Source: Flavisphingopyxis sp963800335
GTDB lineage: Bacteria; Pseudomonadota; Alphaproteobacteria; Sphingomonadales; Sphingomonadaceae
Direction of reading: 5' to 3'
NCBI GenBank assembly: GCA_963800335.1
Contig: CAWDAN010000006.1
Location: forward strand, 1-64,000
DNA length: 64,000 bases
The position numbers were made by a program, and so were the translations under genes. The notes beneath the pieces were generated by a model that was given only the letters and a program-made list of their open reading frames with translations, searched no databases and was not told the origin of the DNA. Of this stretch, positions 42,424 through 49,953 are shown piece after piece; the stretch's first letter is position 1, and each line of letters opens with the position of its first letter.

Positions 42424-43617
42424 GTGACCGACCTCCAGACCAGTTCGCCCTATGCTTCGAACCCCGCCGACAGCCGAGGCCGACAGCATGCCCAACCGGG
42501 TTCTTCGGGCGAGCAGCGCGGCCCGCGCGACGCCTTTCAGCGCGACCGCGACCGCATCATCCATTCGACCGGGTTTCGCCGCCTGCGCCACAAGACGCAG
42601 GTGTTCATTTCGCCCGACGGCGATCATGATCGCGTCCGCCTGACCCACAGCCTCGAAGTCGCCCAGATCGGGCGCACGATCGCCCGCGCGCTCGGCCTCA
42701 ACGAGGACCTGACCGAAGCGCTTTGCCTGGCGCACGACATCGGCCATCCGCCGTTCGGCCATGCTGGCGAAAAGGCGCTCAAGGCCGCGCTCGCCGATCA
42801 TGGCGGTTTCGATCACAACGGCCAGACGCTGCGCATGGTGACGCTGCTCGACAGCCCCTATCCGCGCTTTGCCGGCCTTAATCTCAGTTGGGAAACGCTC
42901 GAAGGCCTCGCCAAGCATAACGGCCCGGTGACGGCGCCGGGCTGGGCGTTGGCCGAAGCCGACGCCGCGTTTGCGCTCGACCTTGGTACATATGCCTCGC
43001 TTGAGGCGCAGGTCGCCGCGGTGGCCGACGACATCGCCTACGACAATCACGACATCGACGACGGGCTGCGCGCGGGCCTGTTGACGCTCGACCGGCTGCT
43101 TGCCGAGGAGCCGTTCATCGCCGCGACATGGGAGCGCGTCAGCGCGGCCTATCCCGATGTGTCCGAAGACTTGCGCGCGCGCGAACTGGTCCGCTCGCAA
43201 ATCGGCGCGATGGTCAATGACGTCATCGAACAGACCAAGGCGACGATTGCAGAGACGAACCCCGCGAGCGTCGATGACGTGCGGGGTGCCGGCCGGACGA
43301 TCGCCGGTTTCTCCCCGCAGATGGCGCGCGACGAACGGGCGCTCAAATCGTTCATGTACGCCAATCTCTACCATCATGACGCGCAACTCGCCGCCGCCGA
43401 CGCCGCCGAAACGGTGATCGCGGGCCTGTACGATGCCTATGCGCACGATCCGCAGCTGATCGACGCCGACTGGTTCGATCGCCTACCGCGCGACCAGCCC
43501 GGCCACGCACGCCATATCGCAGATTATATCGCGGGCATGACCGATCGCTTCGCCTGCGCCCGTTTTGCCGGGATCCACGGCAAGGCGGCGCTTCCCGCGA
43601 TCATGCGTCTGGCCTGA
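42424..43617 (+). CDS. dgt: Deoxyguanosinetriphosphate triphosphohydrolase-like protein
   Basis: 397 residues, GTG start. HD-domain dNTPase of the type 2 subfamily: FRRLRHKTQVF, RLTHSLEVAQIGRTIAR with the first metal His (about 75), LAHDIGHPPFGHAGE with the HD pair at 104-105, and DDIAYDNHDIDDGLRAG with the last metal Asp. Hydrolyses dGTP or other dNTPs to the nucleoside and triphosphate. It starts 13 bases after the SPOR gene stop and faces the SdhAF4-like gene. Confidence 0.93.
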   Translation: MTDLQTSSPYASNPADSRGRQHAQPGSSGEQRGPRDAFQRDRDRIIHSTGFRRLRHKTQVFISPDGDHDRVRLTHSLEVAQIGRTIARALGLNEDLTEALCLAHDIGHPPFGHAGEKALKAALADHGGFDHNGQTLRMVTLLDSPYPRFAGLNLSWETLEGLAKHNGPVTAPGWALAEADAAFALDLGTYASLEAQVAAVADDIAYDNHDIDDGLRAGLLTLDRLLAEEPFIAATWERVSAAYPDVSEDLRARELVRSQIGAMVNDVIEQTKATIAETNPASVDDVRGAGRTIAGFSPQMARDERALKSFMYANLYHHDAQLAAADAAETVIAGLYDAYAHDPQLIDADWFDRLPRDQPGHARHIADYIAGMTDRFACARFAGIHGKAALPAIMRLA

Positions 43618-43647
43618 TCGCATTTCGAACTTCGGCCCGAAGCGGCG

Positions 43648-43833
43648 CTAGAAATCGATCGCGATGCCGTTGCGTTCCCAGTCGCCATAGCGGACCGGGT
43701 CGGTGCCGAGCGGATCGTTGTCGAGATCGACGCGCGCCGGCTTGGGTGGCGGCGTGTTGGTCCAGCGCGCCGGTGGCCGCACCGTATCGGGGCGTTTGGT
43801 GGCGCGAGGGCGGGAAGCGGCATCGTCGGTCAT
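43648..43833 (-). CDS. DUF1674 protein, succinate dehydrogenase assembly factor 4-like
   Basis: 61 residues. The C-terminal signature DPLGTDPVRYGDWERNGIAIDF is split here as NDPLGTDPVRYGDWERNG and AIDF; it is diagnostic of DUF1674, the bacterial homologue of mitochondrial SdhAF4, which binds flavinylated SdhA during complex II assembly. The N-terminal part is Pro/Arg-rich. Start at 43833 gives the normal small size; the same frame is open to 44052 but the extension overlaps rsmB and has no family match. Divergent from rsmB, convergent with dgt. Confidence 0.88.
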   Translation of the reverse strand: MTDDAASRPRATKRPDTVRPPARWTNTPPPKPARVDLDNDPLGTDPVRYGDWERNGIAIDF

Positions 43834-43925
43834 GTCATCGATATAGGCGTTGTGCCCGCTTGGCGAAAGGCCGCGCATGCGCGCAAATGCTTGGCGCGCC
43901 GCTCGCGCTGGCCTAGGGCGGCGCG

Positions 43926-45281
43926 ATGGCGCATCCTCCCCGACAGAACCGTCCCGATCAATCGCAGGCCTGGCGTGGGCCGAAACGGCCGCGCCCCAAG
44001 CGCGAGACCGAAACGCGCGAGGTGCCGGGGCTTCCCGCACGCCGCGCGGCATTGAAGATCATCGACGCGGTGCTGCATCGCGGCGAGTCGCTCGACCGCG
44101 TCGCCAACGGCGCAACGCAGGGCATGCCGGCGCAGGCCGACCGTGCACTGGCTATCGCCATCGCGATCGAGGTACTGCGCCATTTGCCCGCGCTCGACGC
44201 GCTGATCGACGGCGCGATGCGCAATCCAGTCGACAGCAACGTCAAGGTGCGTTCGGTCATGCGGCTCGCGCTCGTCCAGCATTTCAAGATGGCGACCCCG
44301 CCGCACGCGATCCTCGCGACCGCCCTGCCGTTGCTCGAGGGCGGCCCGCGCCGGCTGGCGCACGGCGTGCTCGGCACGATTTTCCGTTCCGAAGCAAGGC
44401 TGCCCGAGATCGCCGAATTGCCGCAGCCCGTCGCCGAACGCTGGCAGGCAGCATGGGGCGATGCGATGGTCGCTGCGGCGAGCGAGGCGTTCGGCCACCA
44501 GCCGCCGATCGACCTGACGCTGCGCGACGCAGGCGAGACTGAGCAATGGACCGAGACGCTCGGCGGGACGAGCCTGATGCCCGGACATGTCCGGCTCGAC
44601 ACGCCCGGATCGATCGCTGCGCTCGACGGCTACGACGCGGGCGCCTGGTGGGTCCAGGATATCGCCGCGGCGATCCCCGCGCGCTTGCTCGGGAGCGGCG
44701 ATGGCAAGACCGTGCTCGACCTGTGCGCCGCACCGGGGGGAAAGAGCCTGCAACTCGCCGCCGCCGGATGGAATGTGGTTGCGGTCGACAAGTCGGCCAA
44801 GCGGCTCGAACGCATGGCCGAAAATATCGCGCGCTCGGGCCTGACGGTCGCAACGACCGCCGCCGATATCCTCGAATGGCAGCCCGAGCGACAAGCCGAC
44901 GCGGTGTTGCTCGATGCGCCGTGCAGCGCGACCGGCATTTTCCGGCGCCATCCCGATGTCCTCTACCGCGTCCGCGACGATGATATCGCCGCGCTCGCCG
45001 AACTCCAGGCCGCGACGCTCGCGCGCGCTGCGCAATGGGTGAAGCCCGGCGGCAGCCTGATCTACGCGACCTGCTCGCTTGAACCCGCCGAAGGCGAGGC
45101 GCAGGCAAGGGCCTTTGTTGCGGCGCATGACGGTTGGTCGATCGACCCGATCGCGGCCGACGAAGTTGCGCCGGGGATGACGATCGCGCCCGAGGGCTGG
45201 CTCAGGATTGCGCCGCCGATGCTCGCCGAAGAGGGCGGCGCCGACGGCTTTTTCATCGTACGGCTGACGCGCGCGAAATAA
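43926..45281 (+). CDS. rsmB: 16S rRNA m5C967 methyltransferase RsmB
   Basis: 451 residues. The N-terminal NusB-like RNA-binding domain (about 35-165) is followed by the methyltransferase domain. SAM motif VLDLCAAPGGKSLQLAA, motif IV LLDAPCSATGIFRRHPDVL and motif VI IYATCSLEPAEGE carry the two catalytic cysteines of m5C enzymes. The first 30 residues are basic and poorly conserved. Alternative name in older annotation: Sun/Fmu family. Nothing obvious links it to the btuB cassette downstream. Confidence 0.94.
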   Translation: MAHPPRQNRPDQSQAWRGPKRPRPKRETETREVPGLPARRAALKIIDAVLHRGESLDRVANGATQGMPAQADRALAIAIAIEVLRHLPALDALIDGAMRNPVDSNVKVRSVMRLALVQHFKMATPPHAILATALPLLEGGPRRLAHGVLGTIFRSEARLPEIAELPQPVAERWQAAWGDAMVAAASEAFGHQPPIDLTLRDAGETEQWTETLGGTSLMPGHVRLDTPGSIAALDGYDAGAWWVQDIAAAIPARLLGSGDGKTVLDLCAAPGGKSLQLAAAGWNVVAVDKSAKRLERMAENIARSGLTVATTAADILEWQPERQADAVLLDAPCSATGIFRRHPDVLYRVRDDDIAALAELQAATLARAAQWVKPGGSLIYATCSLEPAEGEAQARAFVAAHDGWSIDPIAADEVAPGMTIAPEGWLRIAPPMLAEEGGADGFFIVRLTRAK

Positions 45282-45292
45282 TTATCGACTTG

Positions 45293-45352
45293 CGCTCGCC
45301 CTGAGCTCGTCGAAGGGGATCGCGGGGGCTTCGACAGGCTCAGCCTGAGCGC
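45293..45352. repeat. REP-like imperfect palindrome
   Basis: CTGAGCTCGTCGAAGG on the left and CTTCGACAGGCTCAG on the right form an imperfect inverted repeat of a kind that is widespread between genes in sphingomonads and other GC-rich proteobacteria. It lies after rsmB and could fold in the transcript, with no T-run after it. Confidence 0.7.
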
Positions 45353-45409
45353 TGTCGGGACAATCCGCTCTTGCGTGAGAGCGCCCAAGCGGCCTAAAAT
45401 CGTACCCAT

Positions 45410-45590
45410 GTGATGGGTTCCCCTTTAGCCGGGGGAAGCAAAAGGGAAGCCGGTGCGGTCGAAAGACTTAATCCGGCGCTGCTCCCGCAACTGTCATCGG
45501 AGAGCCCAAGCGCCTCTTTGCCACTGGAGACATCCGGGAAGGCGAGGCGCGACGCGGGCGGCGACCCGAGAGCCAGGAGACCTGCCCGTC
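45410..45590 (+). ncRNA. Cobalamin riboswitch aptamer
   Basis: All the conserved elements appear in order: GGTTCCCC, AAAGGGAAGCCGGTGCGG, CCGGCGCTGCTCCCGCAACTGT in its class position (B12-box; short pieces CCGCAACTGT), GCCACTGG, GGGAAGGC and the closing GACCCGAGAGCCAGGAGACC. It binds adenosylcobalamin or a related corrinoid and controls btuB downstream. Ends are approximate by about 10 bases. Confidence 0.93.
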
Positions 45591-45627
45591 GCGTCGTTCC
45601 TTCGCGCGGACGGGTGTGCCGGGCGGA

Positions 45628-45694
45628 CGAGGGTTTTCCTCGCGTGAGCGATGTCCGGACGGCGCGGTGTCGTCCGGATCGACAACGCGAGGGG
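45628..45694 (+). promoter_or_regulatory. Riboswitch expression platform with Shine-Dalgarno sequestor
   Basis: CCTCGCG (45638-45644) is complementary over seven bases to CGCGAGG (45686-45692), which is part of the btuB Shine-Dalgarno. The same CCTCG can instead pair with CGAGG (45628-45632) around a five-base loop. The two pairings exclude each other, and a stable hairpin TCCGGAC/GTCCGGA (45654-45678) lies between. This suggests translational control: ligand binding would favour the form that hides the ribosome-binding site. Confidence 0.6.
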
Positions 45695-45703
45695 ACACGA
45701 GAC

Positions 45704-47632
45704 ATGAAATCGATACAGTATCTGGCAACGGCGGTTGTGCTGGCGCAGGCCGCGCCCGGCTGGGCGCAGGCCATCGCGCCCGACGATATCGCCTCCGGCA
45801 CACAAATCGTCGTCACCGCGACGCGGTCGAGCGAGGTTGAGCCGATCGACCGGAGCGGAAATTCGGTGACCGTCATCGATGCCACCGCGATCGACCATCG
45901 CGAGGGGCGCAGCGTTGCCGAACTGCTGCGCGACGTGCCCGGCGTTGCGGTCGGCGCGACCCCCGGCCAGACGCAGCTGCGCCTGCGCGGCAGCGAGGCG
46001 AACCACGTCCTCGTGCTGATCGACGGGATCGAGGTGTCCGATCCGTTCGCGGGCGAATTCGACTTTGCCGGCCTGACCGCCGAACCGGGCGCTCGGATCG
46101 AGGTGCTGCGCGGCCAGCAAAGCGCACTCTATGGCTCCGACGCAATCGGCGGCGTCGTCCAGTATATCACTGCGTCGGGACGCGATGCACCCGGACTGAG
46201 CGCGCGCGCCGAGGCGGGAACGTTCGGCTCACTCGGCGCAGCCGCGCGCGGGGCAGGGGTTTCGGGCGCGTTCGATTATGCGATGACGGGCAGCTACACG
46301 ACGAGCGACGGCAGCCCGGGCGCGCGCGGTGGCAGCCGCAATCTCGGTAGCGACAGCCGCGGCCTGGCGTTCAAATCGAACCTCGCCATCGCTCCCAACG
46401 CGCGCCTGACCGCGGTATTGCGCTATGCGCGCAACGCGGGCGATTTCAACGATGTCGGAAGCGATCCCGCCAGCCCCGATTTCGGCCTGATCGTCGATAC
46501 GCCGGGGCTGCGCTTCATCAACTCGGCGCGCTACGCGTTGCTTCGCGGCGAGATCGATCTTGCCGACGGCACGTGGAAACAGGTCGTGAGCGCGCAGGTT
46601 GCCGACAGCGTACGCGACACCTATCGCAGCGATGTCCGTACGTCGGGAAGCGAGGGGCGGCGCTACAAGGGATCGTATGAAAGCACGCTCCACTTTGGCA
46701 CGGGCGCCGTCGCGCATCGCGTCACGCTGGCAGTCGATGCCGAGCGCGAAACCGCCCGCAATACCGACCCGACCGGCATGGCCTTCACCGGCCAACGCGA
46801 TTTCGAAAATCTCGGGCTCGTCGGCGAATATGCGCTGGCGATGGGTCAGGGGTTCGCCTTCGGCGCGGCGGTCCGACACGACGTCAACAACCGCTTTGCC
46901 GACGTCACGACATATCGCCTCAACGGATCGGCGCGCATCGCCGCCGATACGCGGGCCCACGCGGCGTTCGGCACCGGCGTCAAGAATCCCGGCTTCTACG
47001 AGCTCTACGGCTATTTCGACGGACGCTTCATCGGCAATCCGGGGCTGAAGCCAGAACGCTCGACCGGCTGGGAAGCGGGCATCGAACAACGCTTTGCCGC
47101 GGATCGCGTGACGATCGGCGCGACCTGGTTCCAAAGCCGCCTGACCGACGAGATCTTCATCACCTACCCACCGCCCAGCTTCGTGCCGACGCCAGGAAAT
47201 CGCGCCGAGGTGTCGCGCCAGCGCGGCATCGAAGCTTATGCGAAGGCTCACTTGAGCCCGGCCTGGCGGATCGACGGGGCCTATACCTGGCTGCACGCGC
47301 GCGAGAACGGCGTCGAGGAAGTCCGGCGTCCGGCGCATAGCGCAAGCCTTGCGGTCGACTGGACGCCCGTCGGCAGCAGCTTCGCGGCGACGATCGTCGC
47401 ACGCTATACCGGGCGCCGGCGCGATGTCGCCTTCACCGATCCTTCCTTCGTGCCGCTAACGGTGACTCTCGACGACTATCTGCTCGTCAACGCGAGCGCG
47501 CGATACGACGTCGACGCGCGCTTCACGCTGTTCGCGCGGACCGAAAACCTGTTTTCTGCAGACTATGAAGACGTGTTTAGCTATGCGACGCCCGGTCGCA
47601 GCGCGCATATAGGCATCAAGGCCCGGTTCTGA
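45704..47632 (+). CDS. btuB: TonB-dependent vitamin B12 receptor BtuB
   Basis: 642 residues. Signal peptide about 1-22 (AAPGWAQA end), a TonB-box-like IVVTATRS (about 35), plug domain with VAELLRDVPGVAV and VLRGQQSALYGSDAIGGVV, then a 22-strand barrel ending in Phe (IGIKARF), which the outer-membrane assembly machinery recognises. The LIDGIEVSDPFAGEFDFAGL segment and the riboswitch upstream both point to cobalamin rather than iron. The start is the ATG after GAGGGG, about nine bases away. The next gene begins 21 bases later and is probably co-transcribed. Confidence 0.93.
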   Translation: MKSIQYLATAVVLAQAAPGWAQAIAPDDIASGTQIVVTATRSSEVEPIDRSGNSVTVIDATAIDHREGRSVAELLRDVPGVAVGATPGQTQLRLRGSEANHVLVLIDGIEVSDPFAGEFDFAGLTAEPGARIEVLRGQQSALYGSDAIGGVVQYITASGRDAPGLSARAEAGTFGSLGAAARGAGVSGAFDYAMTGSYTTSDGSPGARGGSRNLGSDSRGLAFKSNLAIAPNARLTAVLRYARNAGDFNDVGSDPASPDFGLIVDTPGLRFINSARYALLRGEIDLADGTWKQVVSAQVADSVRDTYRSDVRTSGSEGRRYKGSYESTLHFGTGAVAHRVTLAVDAERETARNTDPTGMAFTGQRDFENLGLVGEYALAMGQGFAFGAAVRHDVNNRFADVTTYRLNGSARIAADTRAHAAFGTGVKNPGFYELYGYFDGRFIGNPGLKPERSTGWEAGIEQRFAADRVTIGATWFQSRLTDEIFITYPPPSFVPTPGNRAEVSRQRGIEAYAKAHLSPAWRIDGAYTWLHARENGVEEVRRPAHSASLAVDWTPVGSSFAATIVARYTGRRRDVAFTDPSFVPLTVTLDDYLLVNASARYDVDARFTLFARTENLFSADYEDVFSYATPGRSAHIGIKARF

Positions 47633-47653
47633 CCGGCATCAAGGAGTGAAAAG

Positions 47654-48214
47654 ATGACGATGACCAAATCGAACCAGGCGCTGTTGTGGACCGGTGTCCT
47701 CGCGGTGGCGACCGTCGCCGGCGCGCCCGCCGCCGCCTGCGTGCTGCCTTTTGCCGCGACCGCCGCGGTCGCCGCGTTCACGCTCGACATCCGGCGCGCA
47801 CTGGCCGCGATCGGCCTCGTCTGGCTGCTCAATCAGGCGATCGGCTATGGCCTGATGGACTATCCGGTGACGCAATATTCGATCGGCTGGGGTGCCGCAT
47901 TGCTCGGCGCCAGCGTCGCCGCGCTGGTCGCAGCGCGCTTCGTGCGCAGCGCGATCACCCAGTGGGTCGGCGACACGACGAACGATGTCGCTGCAATGGC
48001 CGCGGGCTTTGGTGCCGCGTTCGTCGTCTATGAAGGTTCGCTGTTCGCGCTGGCGCAGTTCGCCGGCGGACTCGACACGTTTGCGCCCAACATCGTCGCG
48101 ACGATCGGGCTCAACGACACGCTCTGGTTCGCGCTGCTGATGGGATTGCGCTGGGTAGTCGTCAACGCCGCGCCCGCCAGCTTCGGTGAGCGTGCGGTCG
48201 TGCGTTCGATTTAG
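47654..48214 (+). CDS. Six-helix membrane protein in the cobalamin regulon (possible B12 permease)
   Basis: 186 residues; AAGGAG lies seven bases before the ATG. Six hydrophobic segments can be drawn (about 9-27, 30-46, 50-68, 75-95, 110-135, 142-172) with short loops. The only cysteine is Cys29 in AAACVLPF. Other notable pieces are LNQAIGYGLMDYP and YSIGWGAALLG. Size and topology match S-components of ECF vitamin transporters and the solitary cobalamin importer BtuM, in which one cysteine contacts cobalt. I cannot establish homology by eye. Position after btuB under one riboswitch makes a role in B12 uptake the best guess. Confidence 0.6.
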   Translation: MTMTKSNQALLWTGVLAVATVAGAPAAACVLPFAATAAVAAFTLDIRRALAAIGLVWLLNQAIGYGLMDYPVTQYSIGWGAALLGASVAALVAARFVRSAITQWVGDTTNDVAAMAAGFGAAFVVYEGSLFALAQFAGGLDTFAPNIVATIGLNDTLWFALLMGLRWVVVNAAPASFGERAVVRSI

Positions 48215-48221
48215 TCGGCAG

Positions 48222-49565
48222 CTAGGCCGCTTTCCACGCAAAGCTCTGCGGCGACGGTTCGTCATCGTGCGGCGCGATACCCGGCGCGGCCGTCGCGGGT
48301 CCGTTCCACATGTGCTGCAGGACGGTGCGATTGATCGTGCCGACCGGCTGCATGACATATTCTATCAGTGAAGCCGGGTCTTCGGCGCGCCAGGTCCGCG
48401 GATCCACCTTCGCGACGATGTGCGCATGGTTGGCGCGAAGACCCAGGACGAGGTCCTCGGGCTGCTCGATCGTGTCGCGCAGCGTGTCGTAGAACGTCCG
48501 CACGAGGGGTGGCGAATTGTCGGTCTTGGCGGGCATGACCACCGCGAGCTGGCCGGTATCGAGCTTGACCACCGATGCCAGCGGGAAGACGCGGATCGCC
48601 TGGAAGAAGGTGAAGAGCAGGTCGGGATCGAAGCATCCGTCCCAATTCTGCATTTCGCCGACCGCCCGTTGCGGCGTCCATGCCTCCTTGTACGGGCGCT
48701 GGGAGGTCAGCGCATCGTAAACGTCGCAGATTGCGCCCATTCGCGCAGGCAGGCTGATTTTCGGCCCCAACAGACCCTCGGGATAGCCCTTGCCATCCAT
48801 CCGTTCGTGATGGTGGAGGCACACTTCGATCGCGCAGTCGGAGACGCCCGGCAATTCGCGCAGGAGGTCGGCGCCCTTCACGGCATGTTCCTTGACGATC
48901 GCGAACTCGCTTTCGGTCAAGTTATCCGCCTTATTGAGGATATCTGCGGGAACGTTGATCTTGCCGATGTCGTGGAGCAATCCGGCGACACCCAGGCGGA
49001 CGACGTGGTCCTGGGCGAGCCGCTGTTGCCGCGCCAGCTTGATCATCAGCGTGCAGACCGCGACCGAATGGAGATAGGTGTATTCATCCTTGTTCTTCAG
49101 CCGCAGCATGTTGATCAACGTCACCGAATCCTGGACGACGGCGTTGCAAATATCTTCGGCGACCGTGTCGGCGAGCGAAAGGTCGATCGCGGCTCCCGAC
49201 TGGACCTGGTCGAACAGGGTTTTCACGAGGCGCTTTGAAGTATCGATTGTTTCGATTGCGCGTTCGCGCTTGCCGAACGTCCGCGGCGCCTTGGCCGAAG
49301 CGAAGCGCGCCTGGGGTGCGCGGGACGCAGGTGCCAAAGCGGCAACTGGCTGGACTTCGGGCGTTGCGCTCTCGTCAGGGATGTCGATGCCGAGGTCGGT
49401 ATCGATGACAAGCGTCTCGATCCCGCTTTCGATAAATGCCGCAACCTGGTCGCTCGTCTTGATCTTGAGCCGGCTACGCCAGAAGGGGTTGGAGAACCAC
49501 GAACCGCCGACCGAATCGACGAACATACCAATCTTGAGCTGGCTGACAGGGATTTCTCGTTTCAT
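48222..49565 (-). CDS. HD-GYP domain protein (cyclic-di-GMP phosphodiesterase)
   Basis: 447 residues. The N-terminal ~130 match the DUF3391 domain often found before HD-GYP (KREIPVSQLKIGMFV, SWFSNPFW). The HD-GYP domain (about 135-330) has LLHDIGK at 196-202, HHHERMDGKGYP at 251-262 and the downstream DVYDALTSQRPYK, so all metal ligands and the GYP triplet are kept; hydrolysis of c-di-GMP is expected. The C-terminal 110 residues are of unclear fold. Lying beside flagellar genes, it probably influences motility. Convergent with the six-helix protein, seven bases apart. Confidence 0.88.
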   Translation of the reverse strand: MKREIPVSQLKIGMFVDSVGGSWFSNPFWRSRLKIKTSDQVAAFIESGIETLVIDTDLGIDIPDESATPEVQPVAALAPASRAPQARFASAKAPRTFGKRERAIETIDTSKRLVKTLFDQVQSGAAIDLSLADTVAEDICNAVVQDSVTLINMLRLKNKDEYTYLHSVAVCTLMIKLARQQRLAQDHVVRLGVAGLLHDIGKINVPADILNKADNLTESEFAIVKEHAVKGADLLRELPGVSDCAIEVCLHHHERMDGKGYPEGLLGPKISLPARMGAICDVYDALTSQRPYKEAWTPQRAVGEMQNWDGCFDPDLLFTFFQAIRVFPLASVVKLDTGQLAVVMPAKTDNSPPLVRTFYDTLRDTIEQPEDLVLGLRANHAHIVAKVDPRTWRAEDPASLIEYVMQPVGTINRTVLQHMWNGPATAAPGIAPHDDEPSPQSFAWKAA

Positions 49566-49953
49566 CGCCTTGCCTTAGGAAATGAAAACTAAAATTGTCT
49601 AAATATCGGGCGACAATTGCGGACGATCGCGGTTCCTTGCGAAGGATCGCGGCCAAGTGTGGAAAATAACTGCGTTATTGCGCTCTCAATTCGAATCAAG
49701 GTGGTCAAGGCATTGGTTAATCCGCTGACAGCTCTGTTTGCCGGCAATTCCCTGCCACCGGTCGGGGAGAGCGATCGGCGGATTTCGGAGCATTTCGGCA
49801 AGGCATTGCCGCTATTAGGCAAGTTTTTTCCGCACTTAGGCCCACGTTAAAGGTTTCGTTAACCAATTCCCCGTTACTTCGGTCTCAGCGGATCGCAGGG
49901 CCACTCGAACAGCCCGCCCGGTCCCCGACAAAAACAAGAAGACTGCTGGGGGG
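49566..49953. promoter_or_regulatory. Divergent regulatory region with CtrA-like half-sites
   Basis: 388 bases, AT-richer than its surroundings. An identical nine-base motif occurs in opposite orientations: ATTGGTTAA (49712-49720) and TTAACCAAT (49859-49867); the second also has TTAA eight bases upstream. TTAACC is the CtrA half-site. One GANTC site (GAATC, 49693-49697) is present. GATCGCGG is repeated at 49625 and 49645, 20 bases apart, flanking a small TCCTT/AAGGA hairpin. I found no convincing sigma-54 promoter. Confidence 0.5.

Noticed and set aside
49566..49953. Sigma-54 promoter for the activator or HD-GYP gene
   Set aside because: No GG-N10-GC element matching TGGCAC-N5-TTGC was found on either strand.
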